A DNA stretch of 64,000 bases from Pseudomonas arcuscaelestis (GTDB lineage Bacteria; Pseudomonadota; Gammaproteobacteria; Pseudomonadales; Pseudomonadaceae), in the NCBI RefSeq assembly GCF_016881005.1, contig NZ_JACOPV010000004.1, positions 248,001 to 312,000 on the forward strand, written 5' to 3'. The translations under genes were made by a program, and so were the position numbers. Positions 54,814 to 63,813 of this stretch are shown here, one piece after another (positions within the stretch are counted from its first letter, which is position 1; each line of letters starts with the position of its first letter). A model generated the notes under the pieces. The model ran no database searches. It was not told where the DNA came from and saw only the letters and a list, made by a program, of their open reading frames with translations.

Positions 54814-56763
54814 ATGTTGAACACCCTGATCCCCATCCTGTTGTTCGCAGCCCTGGGCCTGGCGGTCCTCGGCGCCTTGCGGCGTGTACGGATGTGGCGC
54901 CAAGGCCGGCCTTCGAAGGTCGATCTGTTTGGCGGTCTGCTGGCTATGCCACGACGTTATATGGTCGATTTGCACCATGTGGTCGCCCGTGACAAATACA
55001 TGGCCAACACTCACGTGGCTACTGCAGGCGGTTTCGTGCTGGCTGCGGTGCTGGCCATTGTGGTTCACGGTTTTGGCTTGCATAGCAAGATACTTGGCTA
55101 TGCCTTGCTGTTTGCCACGGCATTGATGTTTGCCGGTGCAGTGTTCGTCTACAAGCGCCGGCTCAATCCACCCTCACGCCTGTCCAAGGGGCCGTGGATG
55201 CGGTTGCCGAAAAGCCTTTTGGTGTTTGCCGCAAGTTTCTTCATCGCCACCTTGCCGGTGGCAGGCCTTCTTCCAGAAGGCTTTGGGGGTTGGCTGTTGG
55301 TGGCCCTGCTTGGCGTTGGCGTGCTCTGGGGTGTGTCGGAGTTGTTCTTCGGCATGACCTGGGGCGGGCCGATGAAGCATGCATTCGCCGGTGCCTTGCA
55401 CCTGGCTTGGCACCGGCGTGCCGAGCGCTTCAATGGCGGCCGTTCTACCGGCCTTAAACCCATTGATCTGGAAGATCCCCAGGCATTGCTGGGGGTCGAG
55501 AAACCGAAGGATTTCACCTGGAACCAGTTACTCGGATTCGATGCCTGTGTGCAGTGCGGCAAATGCGAAGCGGCCTGTCCAGCCTTTGCTGCAGGACAGC
55601 CGCTGAACCCGAAAAAACTTATCCAGGACATGGTCGTTGGCCTGGCAGGTGGCACCGATGCCAAGTTTGCCGGTAGCCCGTATCCGGGCAAGCCTGTGGG
55701 TGAGCACGGCGGCAATGCGCATCAACCGATCGTCAATGGTCTGGTCGATGCTGAAACCTTGTGGTCGTGCACCACCTGCCGTGCGTGTGTGGAAGAGTGC
55801 CCGATGATGATCGAGCACGTCGATGCCATCGTCGATATGCGCCGCCACCTGACCCTGGAAAAGGGCGCGACGCCAAACAAAGGCGCCGAAGTACTGGACA
55901 ACCTGATCGCCACCGACAACCCGGGGGGCTTCGCACCAGGGGGGCGAATGAACTGGGCGGCAGATCTCAACCTCAACCTGCTCGCTGACACCCAAAGCAC
56001 GGACGTATTGTTCTGGGTGGGTGACGGTGCTTTTGACATGCGTAACCAGCGCACGCTGCGTGCGTTCGTCAAAGTGCTGAAAGCGGCGCAAGTGGACTTT
56101 GCCGTGCTCGGTCTTGAAGAACGCGACAGTGGCGATGTTGCGCGGCGCTTGGGCGATGAGGCGACCTTTCAGCAATTGGCCAGGCGCAATATCCAGACCC
56201 TGGGCAAATACAGCTTCAAGCGCATTGTTACCTGCGATCCGCACAGCTTTCACGTGCTCAAGAACGAATACGGCGCTTTTGGTGGCGAGTATCAAGTGCA
56301 GCACCACAGCACTTACATTGCCGAGTTGATTGGCGCTGGCGCCCTGAACCTGAGGCAGCACAAAGGGGGCAGTGTCACTTATCACGACCCCTGCTACCTG
56401 GGGCGCTACAACGGTGAGTATCAGGCGCCGCGTGAAGTACTCCGTGCCCTGGGCATCGAGGTGAAGGAAATGCAGCGCTCGGGCTTGCGTTCCCGTTGCT
56501 GTGGCGGCGGTGGCGGTGCACCTATAACCGATATTCCGGGCAAGCAACGGATCCCCGACATGCGCATGGAGGACATTCGCGAGACCGCAGCCGAACTGGT
56601 CGCGGTGGGTTGTCCACAGTGCACGGCGATGCTTGAAGGTGTGGTCGAACCACGGCCATTGATCAAAGACCTGGCGGAGTTGGTGGCCGACGCCCTGCTC
56701 GAAGAGCAGGCGCCGAGCAGCAAGCCTGCGCCAGCAAAGCGTGAACCTGCGGAGGTGCACTGA
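54814..56763 (+). CDS. dgcB: Dimethylglycine demethylase subunit B
   Basis: This 649-residue membrane-linked Fe-S protein has N-terminal membrane helices, two [4Fe-4S] motifs (CVQCGKCEAACPAFA and CTTCRACVEECPMM) and two CCG-type segments (HDPCYLGRYNGEY; RCCGGGGGAP) like those of heterodisulfide reductase subunit B. It passes electrons from DgcA toward the ETF or the membrane chain. ATG at 54814 follows GGGAG. It overlaps etfA (TGATG). Confidence 0.93.
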   Translation: MLNTLIPILLFAALGLAVLGALRRVRMWRQGRPSKVDLFGGLLAMPRRYMVDLHHVVARDKYMANTHVATAGGFVLAAVLAIVVHGFGLHSKILGYALLFATALMFAGAVFVYKRRLNPPSRLSKGPWMRLPKSLLVFAASFFIATLPVAGLLPEGFGGWLLVALLGVGVLWGVSELFFGMTWGGPMKHAFAGALHLAWHRRAERFNGGRSTGLKPIDLEDPQALLGVEKPKDFTWNQLLGFDACVQCGKCEAACPAFAAGQPLNPKKLIQDMVVGLAGGTDAKFAGSPYPGKPVGEHGGNAHQPIVNGLVDAETLWSCTTCRACVEECPMMIEHVDAIVDMRRHLTLEKGATPNKGAEVLDNLIATDNPGGFAPGGRMNWAADLNLNLLADTQSTDVLFWVGDGAFDMRNQRTLRAFVKVLKAAQVDFAVLGLEERDSGDVARRLGDEATFQQLARRNIQTLGKYSFKRIVTCDPHSFHVLKNEYGAFGGEYQVQHHSTYIAELIGAGALNLRQHKGGSVTYHDPCYLGRYNGEYQAPREVLRALGIEVKEMQRSGLRSRCCGGGGGAPITDIPGKQRIPDMRMEDIRETAAELVAVGCPQCTAMLEGVVEPRPLIKDLAELVADALLEEQAPSSKPAPAKREPAEVH

Positions 56764-57986
56764 TGAGCGACATTATCCGCCGCGATCCACGCGCCGAGTG
56801 GATTGCCCGTAATCGTTTGCATCCGTTGCATGCGGCTATGCAACAGACTCAGCAGCACAGCTGGATGGGGCCTGACGGCATCATCCGCAAGAATCTTCAT
56901 GGGATTGGCTTCATTGGCCCCAACGGTATCAAGCGCATTGACCGCAGCGGCGCCCAGCAGGGCACCAGCAACAAGCGAAGTGCAGCCGTGGCGGTGGAGT
57001 TGCCGCTGCATCAAGTGATACAGCCGGCATTCTACATTGCCGTGGTCCCGGATATGGTCGGTGGACGCCTGGGCAGTCACGACCGTGATCTGCTGGGGTT
57101 GGCGCGCAGTCTGGCGGGTAGTGAGGGCGCGGTATTGGCCGTGGTGTTCGGTGAACACAAGGAAAACAACTTTTCCACAGCCGGCGTTGATCGCCTACTG
57201 ATCGTGGAGGGTGATGAATTTGCAGGTTATGCACCGGAGCAACTGGTGCAGGGGTTACGGGCTGTGGATAACCAGGTTAACCCGCGCCATTGGCTGCTCC
57301 CGGACAGCCGTACCGGTGGGGGTGAGCTGGGCCGGCGCTTTGCTGCCGCCATCAACGAAAGGCCGGCAACCAGGGTCTGGCAAGTAAAGGAGGGGCAGTG
57401 CAGTGGTCGCGCTGGCGCAGGTCAGCAAGATCTTGTTCGTGGTCTGCCGCGGCTGATTCTGGCTGGCGCTGAATGTGCCGACCCGGTCAGTGAAACACGC
57501 CACGAAGCCTTGCCTGAACACTTATCCACAAGTGTGGCTCGCAGCCTGTCGCGTATTGAAGACCTCGGCCCGGTGGCCGTCGATCCCGCTGCGATAGCCA
57601 TGGCTGAAGCTGAATTCATCGTGTCGGGAGGCAACGGGGTCAAGGATTGGCAGTTATTTCATCGTGCCACCGAAGCGCTGGGCGCCACTGAAGGGGCATC
57701 GCGAGTGGCCGTGGATGACGGCTTCATGCCGCGCAATCGCCAGGTGGGTGCCACAGGAACCTGGGTGACTGCGCGCGTCTACATGGCTGTGGGTATTTCT
57801 GGAGCAATCCAGCACCTGCAGGGTATTGGCGCCTGCGATAAGGTGGTGGCGATCAACATGGACCCTGGCTGCGACATGATCAAACGTGCCGATTTGTCAG
57901 TCATCGGTGACAGTGCGGCGATTCTGCAGGCACTCATCGAGGCTGTGGAAAACTATCGCAACGGCGCCAAGCGCGACGCGGCATAA
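56763..57986 (+). CDS. Electron transfer flavoprotein alpha subunit (betaine-cluster specific)
   Basis: The product has 407 residues, longer than the usual ~310. The first 80 residues (DPRAEWIARNRLHPLHAAMQ...) form an extension, then comes the ETF alpha core: FAD-binding VSGGNGVKDWQLFHRATEAL, NRQVGATGTWVT and GISGAIQHLQGIGACDKVVA. The usual GGRG has become GGNG. It is the dedicated acceptor for dimethylglycine or sarcosine oxidation. Start overlaps dgcB. Its coding sequence contains two DnaA boxes and two further TTTTCCACA-type boxes. Confidence 0.9.
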   Translation: MSDIIRRDPRAEWIARNRLHPLHAAMQQTQQHSWMGPDGIIRKNLHGIGFIGPNGIKRIDRSGAQQGTSNKRSAAVAVELPLHQVIQPAFYIAVVPDMVGGRLGSHDRDLLGLARSLAGSEGAVLAVVFGEHKENNFSTAGVDRLLIVEGDEFAGYAPEQLVQGLRAVDNQVNPRHWLLPDSRTGGGELGRRFAAAINERPATRVWQVKEGQCSGRAGAGQQDLVRGLPRLILAGAECADPVSETRHEALPEHLSTSVARSLSRIEDLGPVAVDPAAIAMAEAEFIVSGGNGVKDWQLFHRATEALGATEGASRVAVDDGFMPRNRQVGATGTWVTARVYMAVGISGAIQHLQGIGACDKVVAINMDPGCDMIKRADLSVIGDSAAILQALIEAVENYRNGAKRDAA

Positions 57987-58000
57987 GGACAGGGTCAGCT

Positions 58001-58771
58001 ATGAACACCAAGGTCATCAGTCTTGTTTCGATCGGTGCTCACCCAAGCTCAGGTCGCACCCGGCGTGCCGAGCAGGACGCCCGCGCAGTGGAGCTGGGTT
58101 TGCAGTTGGCTGGGGATAGCTTGCAGGTTCTGCATGCAGGTAATCCACAGGAGCCGGCCTTGCGCGCGTACCTGGGCATGGGGCTTGGGCAATTGGATGT
58201 GCTCGAGCAGCCCGCCGGGGCCGACGCCCTGGGCGTTCTCGGCGACTATTTGCGAGATGCCGGAGCACAGTTGGTGTTGACTGGAACTCAAGCAGAAACC
58301 GGTGAAGGTTCGGGCATGCTGCCGTTTCTGCTGGCGGAGCGCCTGGGATGGCCACTGGTGGTCGGGCTTGCCGAGGTCGAATCTATCGACAACGGCGTCG
58401 CCCAGGTGTTGCAGGCGCTGCCGCGCGGCCAGCGACGTCGGCTTAAAGTGCGCTTGCCACTGCTGGCGACTGTGGATAACGCCGCGCCCAAACCGCGTCA
58501 GAGCGCCTTTGGGCCAGCCCGTAGGGGTGTATTGGCCGCTCGCCAGGTGCAGATCGTCGAGGACGAGTTATTCACAGATGCCGAGTTGCAACCGGCCAAA
58601 CCAAGGCCCAAGCGCTTGAAGGTAATCAAGGCCAAAAGTGGCGCCGACCGTATGAAAGCAGCCACGGCCAAGGCCAGTGGCGGCGGTGGGCAAGTGCTCA
58701 AGGACGTTACGCCACAAACAGGTGCCGAGGCGATACTGAAGCTGCTGGTTGAAGAGGGTGTATTGCGCTGA
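58001..58771 (+). CDS. Electron transfer flavoprotein beta subunit (betaine-cluster specific)
   Basis: This 256-residue ETF beta protein has the AMP-site block TGTQAETGEGSGMLPFLLAE and LVVGLAEVESIDNGVAQVLQ. It pairs with the alpha subunit 14 bp upstream. The C-terminal ~60 residues are lysine-rich (KPRPKRLKVIKAKSGADRMK) and differ from general EtfB. A perfect DnaA box (58471) lies in its coding sequence. Confidence 0.9.
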   Translation: MNTKVISLVSIGAHPSSGRTRRAEQDARAVELGLQLAGDSLQVLHAGNPQEPALRAYLGMGLGQLDVLEQPAGADALGVLGDYLRDAGAQLVLTGTQAETGEGSGMLPFLLAERLGWPLVVGLAEVESIDNGVAQVLQALPRGQRRRLKVRLPLLATVDNAAPKPRQSAFGPARRGVLAARQVQIVEDELFTDAELQPAKPRPKRLKVIKAKSGADRMKAATAKASGGGGQVLKDVTPQTGAEAILKLLVEEGVLR

Positions 58772-59397
58772 GCAGTTGCTAACAAAGTCTGTTGGCTGAT
58801 CTGTGGATAAAGTGTTTGTGTATGGCTGGAAGGCACGCACTGCGTGCCTTTCGGCGTTATGGTCAAAAAACAACCAGGCTAAGTAACGGATTTATCGAGG
58901 TTTTCTCTTACCTGCTGCGATGATATTGCCCACAATCGCTGTTGGCGGCTCTGTGGATAATATGTTTGCGTATGGCTGAGAGCCCCGTGGATCAAGGGCT
59001 GCACGATGTTGGTTAAAAAACATACAATTGCTGTGTTTGTCCCGCTTAAGTCACGGTAATTAAGGCGTTTTATGCCTTATCCACAATCGTTTTTTGCTGA
59101 CACAACTTTTGCACACAAAGTCTGTTGGCCTCTCTGTGGATAAGGTGTTGCCATTCCCCTGCAGGCTACGTATTTAAAGGCTTACGTTGGATTGGTTGAT
59201 TTTTGATCAAAATATTTTATCCAGGAAAACAGTCACTTGCTCACATTTGCTGTGGGTTGACCTGTGGATAAAGTGTTTGCTGTATCGAGGCGCCCAGTGG
59301 GGCCGGGGGATAGCGGGGGTTGGTTGAAATTTGTACAGCGTCGCGGGGCAAACCCACTCTCGCAGAAGCCAGAAGCGAGTTTGCCCGCGATCAGGCG
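58772..59397. other. Intergenic region etfB-gbcA, 626 bp
   Basis: No gene is evident. It holds five of the perfect DnaA boxes, two imperfect ones (TTGCCCACA at 58926, TTATCCAGG at 59217), a perfect palindrome (58830-58850), an IHF-like sequence with two mismatches (59205-59217) and a decayed REP (59340-59393). The composition is AT-richer than its surroundings. Confidence 0.8.
58830..58850. terminator. Perfect palindrome after etfB
   Basis: AAGGCACGCA-C-TGCGTGCCTT is a 10-bp perfect stem 59 bp after the etfB stop. The tail is not T-rich, so it may be a weak terminator or an unrelated dyad inside the DnaA-box cluster. Confidence 0.4.
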
Positions 59398-60690
59398 CTA
59401 CTGAACGGCCACACCTTTGAGGTACGGCGCAGGCGCTGCTCCCAGGTTGCTCAACATACGTTCGCTGTACCAATCAACGAAGTTCACTACGCCAAATTCG
59501 TAGGTCTTGGAGTACGGCCCAGGTTGGTAGGCGGTGGAGTTGATGCCGCGCTGGTTCTCTTCAGCCAGGCGACGGTCCTGGTCGTTGGTTGCATCCCAGA
59601 CTTCGCGCATGCGTGCTGGATCGTAGTCGACCCCTTCGACTGCGTCCTTGTGCACCAGCCATTTGGTGGTGACCATGGTTTCCTGCGCGCTGATCGGCCA
59701 TACCGTGAAGACGATGATGTGATCGCCCATGCAGTGGTTCCAGGAGTGCGGCAGGTGCAGGATACGCATCGAGCCAAGATCGGGGTTCTTGATCCGCCCC
59801 ATGAGTTTCTGGCAACCCTGCTTGCCATCCAGGGTCATGGACACGGTGCCCTTGAGCAACGGCATGCGCACGATGCGGTTGCGCAGGCCGAAGCTTGCAT
59901 GGGCGTAGGGAATCTTTTCAGCGTCCCAGGCCGCCGCTGAAGCGGCAACATGGTCCTTGAATGCCTGGTCGGCGCGCGGGTCGGTTACGTCATCCCACTC
60001 CAGCAGGGTTTTCAGCAGTTCCGGATGCGACCCGCCACAGTGATAGCACTCGCGGTTGTTTTCCAGCACCAGCTTCCAGTTGGCCTTTTCCATCAAGGTG
60101 GTTTGCACCGCCACCTTGGTGTTCTCCATGTCATAGGGCTCCATGTAATGGGTCAGGGTGGCAAGGAAGTCGTCGATGGCTGGCGGATTCTCAGCCAGGC
60201 TGATGAAAATGTAGCCCCCAGCGGTCTTCACGTTGACCGGCTTGAGTCCGTACTGCTTCATGTCGAAGTCGGCGCCCATTTCAGTGCCGGCGAACAGCAG
60301 ACGGCCGTCCAGCTCGTAGGTCCACTGGTGGTAGTGGCAGACCAGCTTGGCGACCTTGCCCTTGTCGCTGGTGCACAGGCGCGAGCCACGGTGACGACAG
60401 ACGTTATGGAAGGCATGTACCTGGCCTTCAGCACCACGCACCACGAGGATTGGGTTCTTGCCGATCTGCAGGGTGAGGAAGTTGCCCTTGGTCGGAATTT
60501 CGCAGGTCATCCCGGCGATCAACCATTCCTTCTGGAAGATCTCTTCCATATCGATCTGGAACAGGCGCTCGTCGCAATAGAACGGCTGCGGCAGCGAGAA
60601 CGTACGCTCGCGGCTCTGCAGCATCTCGGCAGTCGCCTTGCGCGCAGGTTCCAGTGGATCGCCCAGACTCAAAGTTGCGGTGACGTCCAT
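59398..60690 (-). CDS. gbcA: Glycine betaine monooxygenase, oxygenase subunit
   Basis: This 430-residue Rieske non-heme iron oxygenase has the Rieske motif with C98 and H100 (CRHRGSRLC) and C118/H121 (CHYHQW), and mononuclear-iron ligands H217 and H222 in ENNRECYHCGGSHPE. It demethylates glycine betaine to dimethylglycine and formaldehyde using electrons from GbcB. It diverges from gbcB. Confidence 0.95.
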   Translation of the reverse strand: MDVTATLSLGDPLEPARKATAEMLQSRERTFSLPQPFYCDERLFQIDMEEIFQKEWLIAGMTCEIPTKGNFLTLQIGKNPILVVRGAEGQVHAFHNVCRHRGSRLCTSDKGKVAKLVCHYHQWTYELDGRLLFAGTEMGADFDMKQYGLKPVNVKTAGGYIFISLAENPPAIDDFLATLTHYMEPYDMENTKVAVQTTLMEKANWKLVLENNRECYHCGGSHPELLKTLLEWDDVTDPRADQAFKDHVAASAAAWDAEKIPYAHASFGLRNRIVRMPLLKGTVSMTLDGKQGCQKLMGRIKNPDLGSMRILHLPHSWNHCMGDHIIVFTVWPISAQETMVTTKWLVHKDAVEGVDYDPARMREVWDATNDQDRRLAEENQRGINSTAYQPGPYSKTYEFGVVNFVDWYSERMLSNLGAAPAPYLKGVAVQ

Positions 60691-60823
60691 CGTGTAGGTC
60701 CTCGTGGCCAGTGCTGTGGCCGGTGAAAGTGGCTAATCGTTGTTATGGCGACGCAAGGCAATTACAGCAGGATCATTTGCGATGGAGTGTGCGTTTGAAG
60801 CGGGTGTGAACCATATCCATGGG

Positions 60824-60849
60824 CGACATGATCAGATCCGTTTCCGACG
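60824..60849 (-). promoter_or_regulatory. Candidate GbdR operator between gbcA and gbcB
   Basis: Read toward gbcA, CGTCG (at 60845-60849) and TGTCG (60824-60828) start 21 bp apart, with extended GCGTCGG and ATGTCGCCC half-sites. The site is 134-159 bp before gbcA and 125-150 bp before gbcB, so one site could serve both. Confidence 0.55.
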
Positions 60850-60973
60850 CCACAGCCCTTGTTACAGGGGGCTGGTCGCGATAAGCACGCAGATGTCGCG
60901 GATAGGAATGTGTCGAGCATGGCGCTTGAGCAGAATCGCAACCATGAGGCCGCAGTCGGCCGTGGAGATGAGC

Positions 60974-62074
60974 ATGTCCAACACCTTCCTCAATCCGGTC
61001 AGCACCCAGACCTGGGCCAACGGCCGCCACATCGTGCGTTGCGTAAAGGTGATCCAGGAAACCTGGGATGTGCGCACCTTCTGTTTCATGGCCGACCAGC
61101 CGATCATGTTCTTCTTCAAGCCCGGGCAGTTCGTCACCCTGGAGTTGGAGATTGATGGCGAGCCGATTATGCGGTCGTACACCATCTCCAGCTCGCCTTC
61201 GGTGCCCTACAGCTTTTCCGTGACCATCAAGCGAGTACCGGGCGGTAAGGTCTCCAACTGGCTGCACGACACCCTGCACGAGGGCCAGGAACTGGCGGTT
61301 CACGGTCCGGTCGGGCTGTTCAATGCCATCGATTTCCCGAGCCCTAAAGTGCTGTACCTCAGCGGTGGGGTCGGCATCACGCCGGTGATGTCCATGGCGC
61401 GCTGGTTCTACGACACCAACGCCAATGTCGACATGGTCTTTGTGCACAGCGCGCGCTCGCCCAAAGACATCATTTATCACCGCGAGCTTGAGCACATGGC
61501 GTCGCGAATCGACAACTTCAGCTTGCACATTATTTGCGAGAAGCATGGCCTGGGTGAGCCCTGGGCGGGCTATCGTGGTTATTTGAACCAGAAGCTGATG
61601 GAGTTGATTGCCCCGGACTATCTGGAGCGGGAAATCTTCTGCTGCGGGCCTACGCCCTATATGCACGCGGTCAAGCGCATGCTCGAAGGCAGTGGCTATG
61701 ACATGAGCCGTTACCATGAGGAGTCTTTCGGCGCGACCCCGGCCGAGGTCAAGGCCGATGCAGTCGAGCTTGCCGAACAGGCAGCTGATGCACCGGAGGT
61801 AGACAATGCTGATCTGCATCAGGTCGAGTTCACCGCCACCGGCAAGAGCATTCGCGTGGCGCCCGGCGAAACCGTGCATGCGGCGGCGGCCAAGCTTGGC
61901 TTGATGATTCCCAAGGCCTGCGGCATGGGCATCTGTGGCACCTGTAAGGTGCTCAAGCTGGGCGGCGAGGTGGAGATGGAGCACAACGGCGGCATCACCG
62001 ATGATGACGTCGCCGAAGGCTATATCCTTTCTTGCTGCAGCGTGCCCAAGGGCGACGTGCGTATCGAGTTCTGA
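60974..62074 (+). CDS. gbcB: Glycine betaine monooxygenase, reductase subunit
   Basis: This 366-residue ferredoxin-NAD(P)H reductase fusion has the FAD-binding RSYTISS block, the NAD-binding LSGGVGITPVMSMA, and a C-terminal plant-type [2Fe-2S] domain with CGMGICGTCKV and a final Cys (YILSCC). It passes electrons from NADH to GbcA. The ATG at 60974 has GGAG six bases upstream; an in-frame ATG at 60968 would be nearly as good. The longer frame extends into the promoter. Confidence 0.94.
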   Translation: MSNTFLNPVSTQTWANGRHIVRCVKVIQETWDVRTFCFMADQPIMFFFKPGQFVTLELEIDGEPIMRSYTISSSPSVPYSFSVTIKRVPGGKVSNWLHDTLHEGQELAVHGPVGLFNAIDFPSPKVLYLSGGVGITPVMSMARWFYDTNANVDMVFVHSARSPKDIIYHRELEHMASRIDNFSLHIICEKHGLGEPWAGYRGYLNQKLMELIAPDYLEREIFCCGPTPYMHAVKRMLEGSGYDMSRYHEESFGATPAEVKADAVELAEQAADAPEVDNADLHQVEFTATGKSIRVAPGETVHAAAAKLGLMIPKACGMGICGTCKVLKLGGEVEMEHNGGITDDDVAEGYILSCCSVPKGDVRIEF

Positions 62075-62098
62075 CTGGGGGCTTTCGCCCCGCGATGA

Positions 62099-63724
62099 TC
62101 AGACGCTGAAGCGTGCCACTAGCCCGTTCAGGTCAACTGCCAAACGTGACAGCTCGGCGCTTGCCGCGCTGGTCTGGTGGGCGCCGGTGGCCGACTGCAC
62201 CGACAGGTCGTTGATGTTGACCAGGTTGCGGTCCACTTCGCGAGCCACCTGGGCCTGTTCTTCGGCAGCGCTGGCGATTACCAGATTACGCTCGTTGATC
62301 TCGGCTACCGCACCGGTAATGGTGTCCAGCGCCAGGCCTGCGCCGCGGGCAATATTGAGCGTCGACTCGGCGCGTTCGGTGCTGTTGCGCATGGAGTTGA
62401 CTGCTTGTTCGGTGCCGCCCTGGATACTGCCGATCATGCGCTCGATTTCGCTGGTTGATTGCTGGGTGCGATGCGCCAGGGCGCGGACTTCATCAGCTAC
62501 CACGGCAAATCCACGACCGGCTTCACCGGCCCGTGCCGCTTCGATGGCGGCATTGAGTGCCAGCAGGTTGGTCTGGTCTGCCAGGCCGCGAATGACGTCG
62601 AGAACCTTGCCGATATCGCGTGATTCTTCCGCCAGGTTGCCGATCAGATCGGCAGTGCCCTGTACATCGACACTCATGCGCTCAATGGCGCTGACAGTCT
62701 CCAGCACCAGGTCGCGGCCATCACCTGCCGAGCGCGTGGCTTCCTTGGACGCTTCCGAGGTGCTGACGGCATTGCGCGCCACTTCTTCGACGGCGCTGGT
62801 CATTTCGGTGACTGCGGTGGCGGCCTGTTCGATTTCGTTGTTTTGCTGTTGCAGGCCTCGGGCGCTTTCGTCCGTAACGCTGTTCAATTCTTCGGCAGCC
62901 GAAGCCAGTTGAGTGGCAGAGCCGGCGATCAACTGCAGTGTGTCGCGCAGCTTGTCTTGCATCTTGGCCATGGCCCGCAGCAGGCGTGCGGCTTCATCAT
63001 GACCTTCGATGTGGATGTTGCGTGTGAGATCGCCTTCGGCAATGCGTTCGGCAGCCTGCAGGGCATCATCGATAGGTTTGACGATACTGCGGGTCAGCAG
63101 CAAGGCGCAGCCCAGGGTCAGCACCGTGGCGAACAGCAGCAGGCTGACCACCAGGGTGACGGCGTTGGAATACTGCTGCGCAGCCGTCTGGTTGATCGTA
63201 CGGGTTTGCTCGGTGTTGATGCTGACCAATTGATCCATGACGCTGTTGATCTGCTCGGAACTGTTGAGCATGTCGCGGTTGATCAGGTTGCGCAGGGTTT
63301 CCAGGTCATTGTTCTGCGAGGCCAGTTGCATACGGTTCTCCAGCTCGCGGTATTGGCCGAGCAACTGCACATACTGGTTATAGGCGGCACGCTCCTGGGC
63401 TCCATAGATCAGCGGTTCGTAGACCTTGCGGGCTTCGTCGATCTGCTGGTTGCGCTGGGCGATCAGGTTGCGTGTGTTCTGCAGCGTGTCGGCTTCGCGA
63501 TTGAGTAGCAGTCGATACGACAGGGTACGCAGGCGCAGGGTCAACTGGGTGAGCTGATCAACGTTGGTAATGCTCGGTACGGTGGAATTCTCGATAATTT
63601 CGCCAGCCTGGCGAATCTTGCTCATTTGATTCAGCGCGAACAGACCCAACCCCAGCATCAGGGCGCCAATAAGGGCAAACCCCAGCAGCGCGCGCGGGGC
63701 AATATTCATGTTACGAAGGGACAT
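62099..63724 (-). CDS. Methyl-accepting chemotaxis protein
   Basis: The product is a 541-residue transmembrane chemoreceptor: TM1 at about 12-32, a four-helix-bundle (4HB_MCP) sensor, TM2 at about 190-212, HAMP ([20 protein letters not shown]) and the signalling hairpin with [20 protein letters not shown]. The ligand is unknown; its place beside gbcB suggests a quaternary amine or an osmolyte but does not prove it. The ATG at 63724 has GGAAG seven bases upstream. A sigma-28-type promoter lies upstream. Confidence 0.93.
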   Translation of the reverse strand: MSLRNMNIAPRALLGFALIGALMLGLGLFALNQMSKIRQAGEIIENSTVPSITNVDQLTQLTLRLRTLSYRLLLNREADTLQNTRNLIAQRNQQIDEARKVYEPLIYGAQERAAYNQYVQLLGQYRELENRMQLASQNNDLETLRNLINRDMLNSSEQINSVMDQLVSINTEQTRTINQTAAQQYSNAVTLVVSLLLFATVLTLGCALLLTRSIVKPIDDALQAAERIAEGDLTRNIHIEGHDEAARLLRAMAKMQDKLRDTLQLIAGSATQLASAAEELNSVTDESARGLQQQNNEIEQAATAVTEMTSAVEEVARNAVSTSEASKEATRSAGDGRDLVLETVSAIERMSVDVQGTADLIGNLAEESRDIGKVLDVIRGLADQTNLLALNAAIEAARAGEAGRGFAVVADEVRALAHRTQQSTSEIERMIGSIQGGTEQAVNSMRNSTERAESTLNIARGAGLALDTITGAVAEINERNLVIASAAEEQAQVAREVDRNLVNINDLSVQSATGAHQTSAASAELSRLAVDLNGLVARFSV

Positions 63725-63786
63725 AGTGGTCTTCCGGAGGGGGAAAATAGCGCGCACTTCATGCGACAGATTGAGGATTGCCTTGC

Positions 63787-63813
63787 CTATCGGTCAACAT
63801 TTGGCAGACTTGA
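63787..63813 (-). promoter_or_regulatory. Sigma-28 (FliA)-type promoter for the chemoreceptor
   Basis: Read on the minus strand, TCAAGTCT (compare TAAAGTTT), an 11-bp spacer, then ACCGATAG (compare GCCGATAA) match 12 of 16 consensus positions. It lies 63-89 bp before the start codon. Confidence 0.6.

Larger units (their letters stand above)
57171..59271. promoter_or_regulatory. DnaA-box cluster (candidate DnaA-titration locus)
   Basis: Perfect TTATCCACA (either strand) occurs at 57263, 57522, 58471, 58802, 58952, 59077, 59135 and 59263; TTTTCCACA-type boxes lie at 57171 and 57944. Five perfect boxes lie within 470 bp of the gap between etfB and gbcA, four in the same orientation (TGTGGATAA) and several preceded by GTTGGC, as in ACAAAGTCTGTTGGC found exactly at 58782 and 59115. 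A 64-kb random sequence should hold about 0.5 copies of a given 9-mer on both strands. A DUE-like AT patch (59197-59222) is short, and no dnaA, dnaN or gidA lies nearby, so this is not oriC. Confidence 0.8.

Noticed and set aside
58772..59397. The DnaA-box region as the chromosomal origin
   Set aside because: No dnaA, dnaN, gidA, rpmH or long AT-rich unwinding element is present, and half of the boxes lie in coding sequence.
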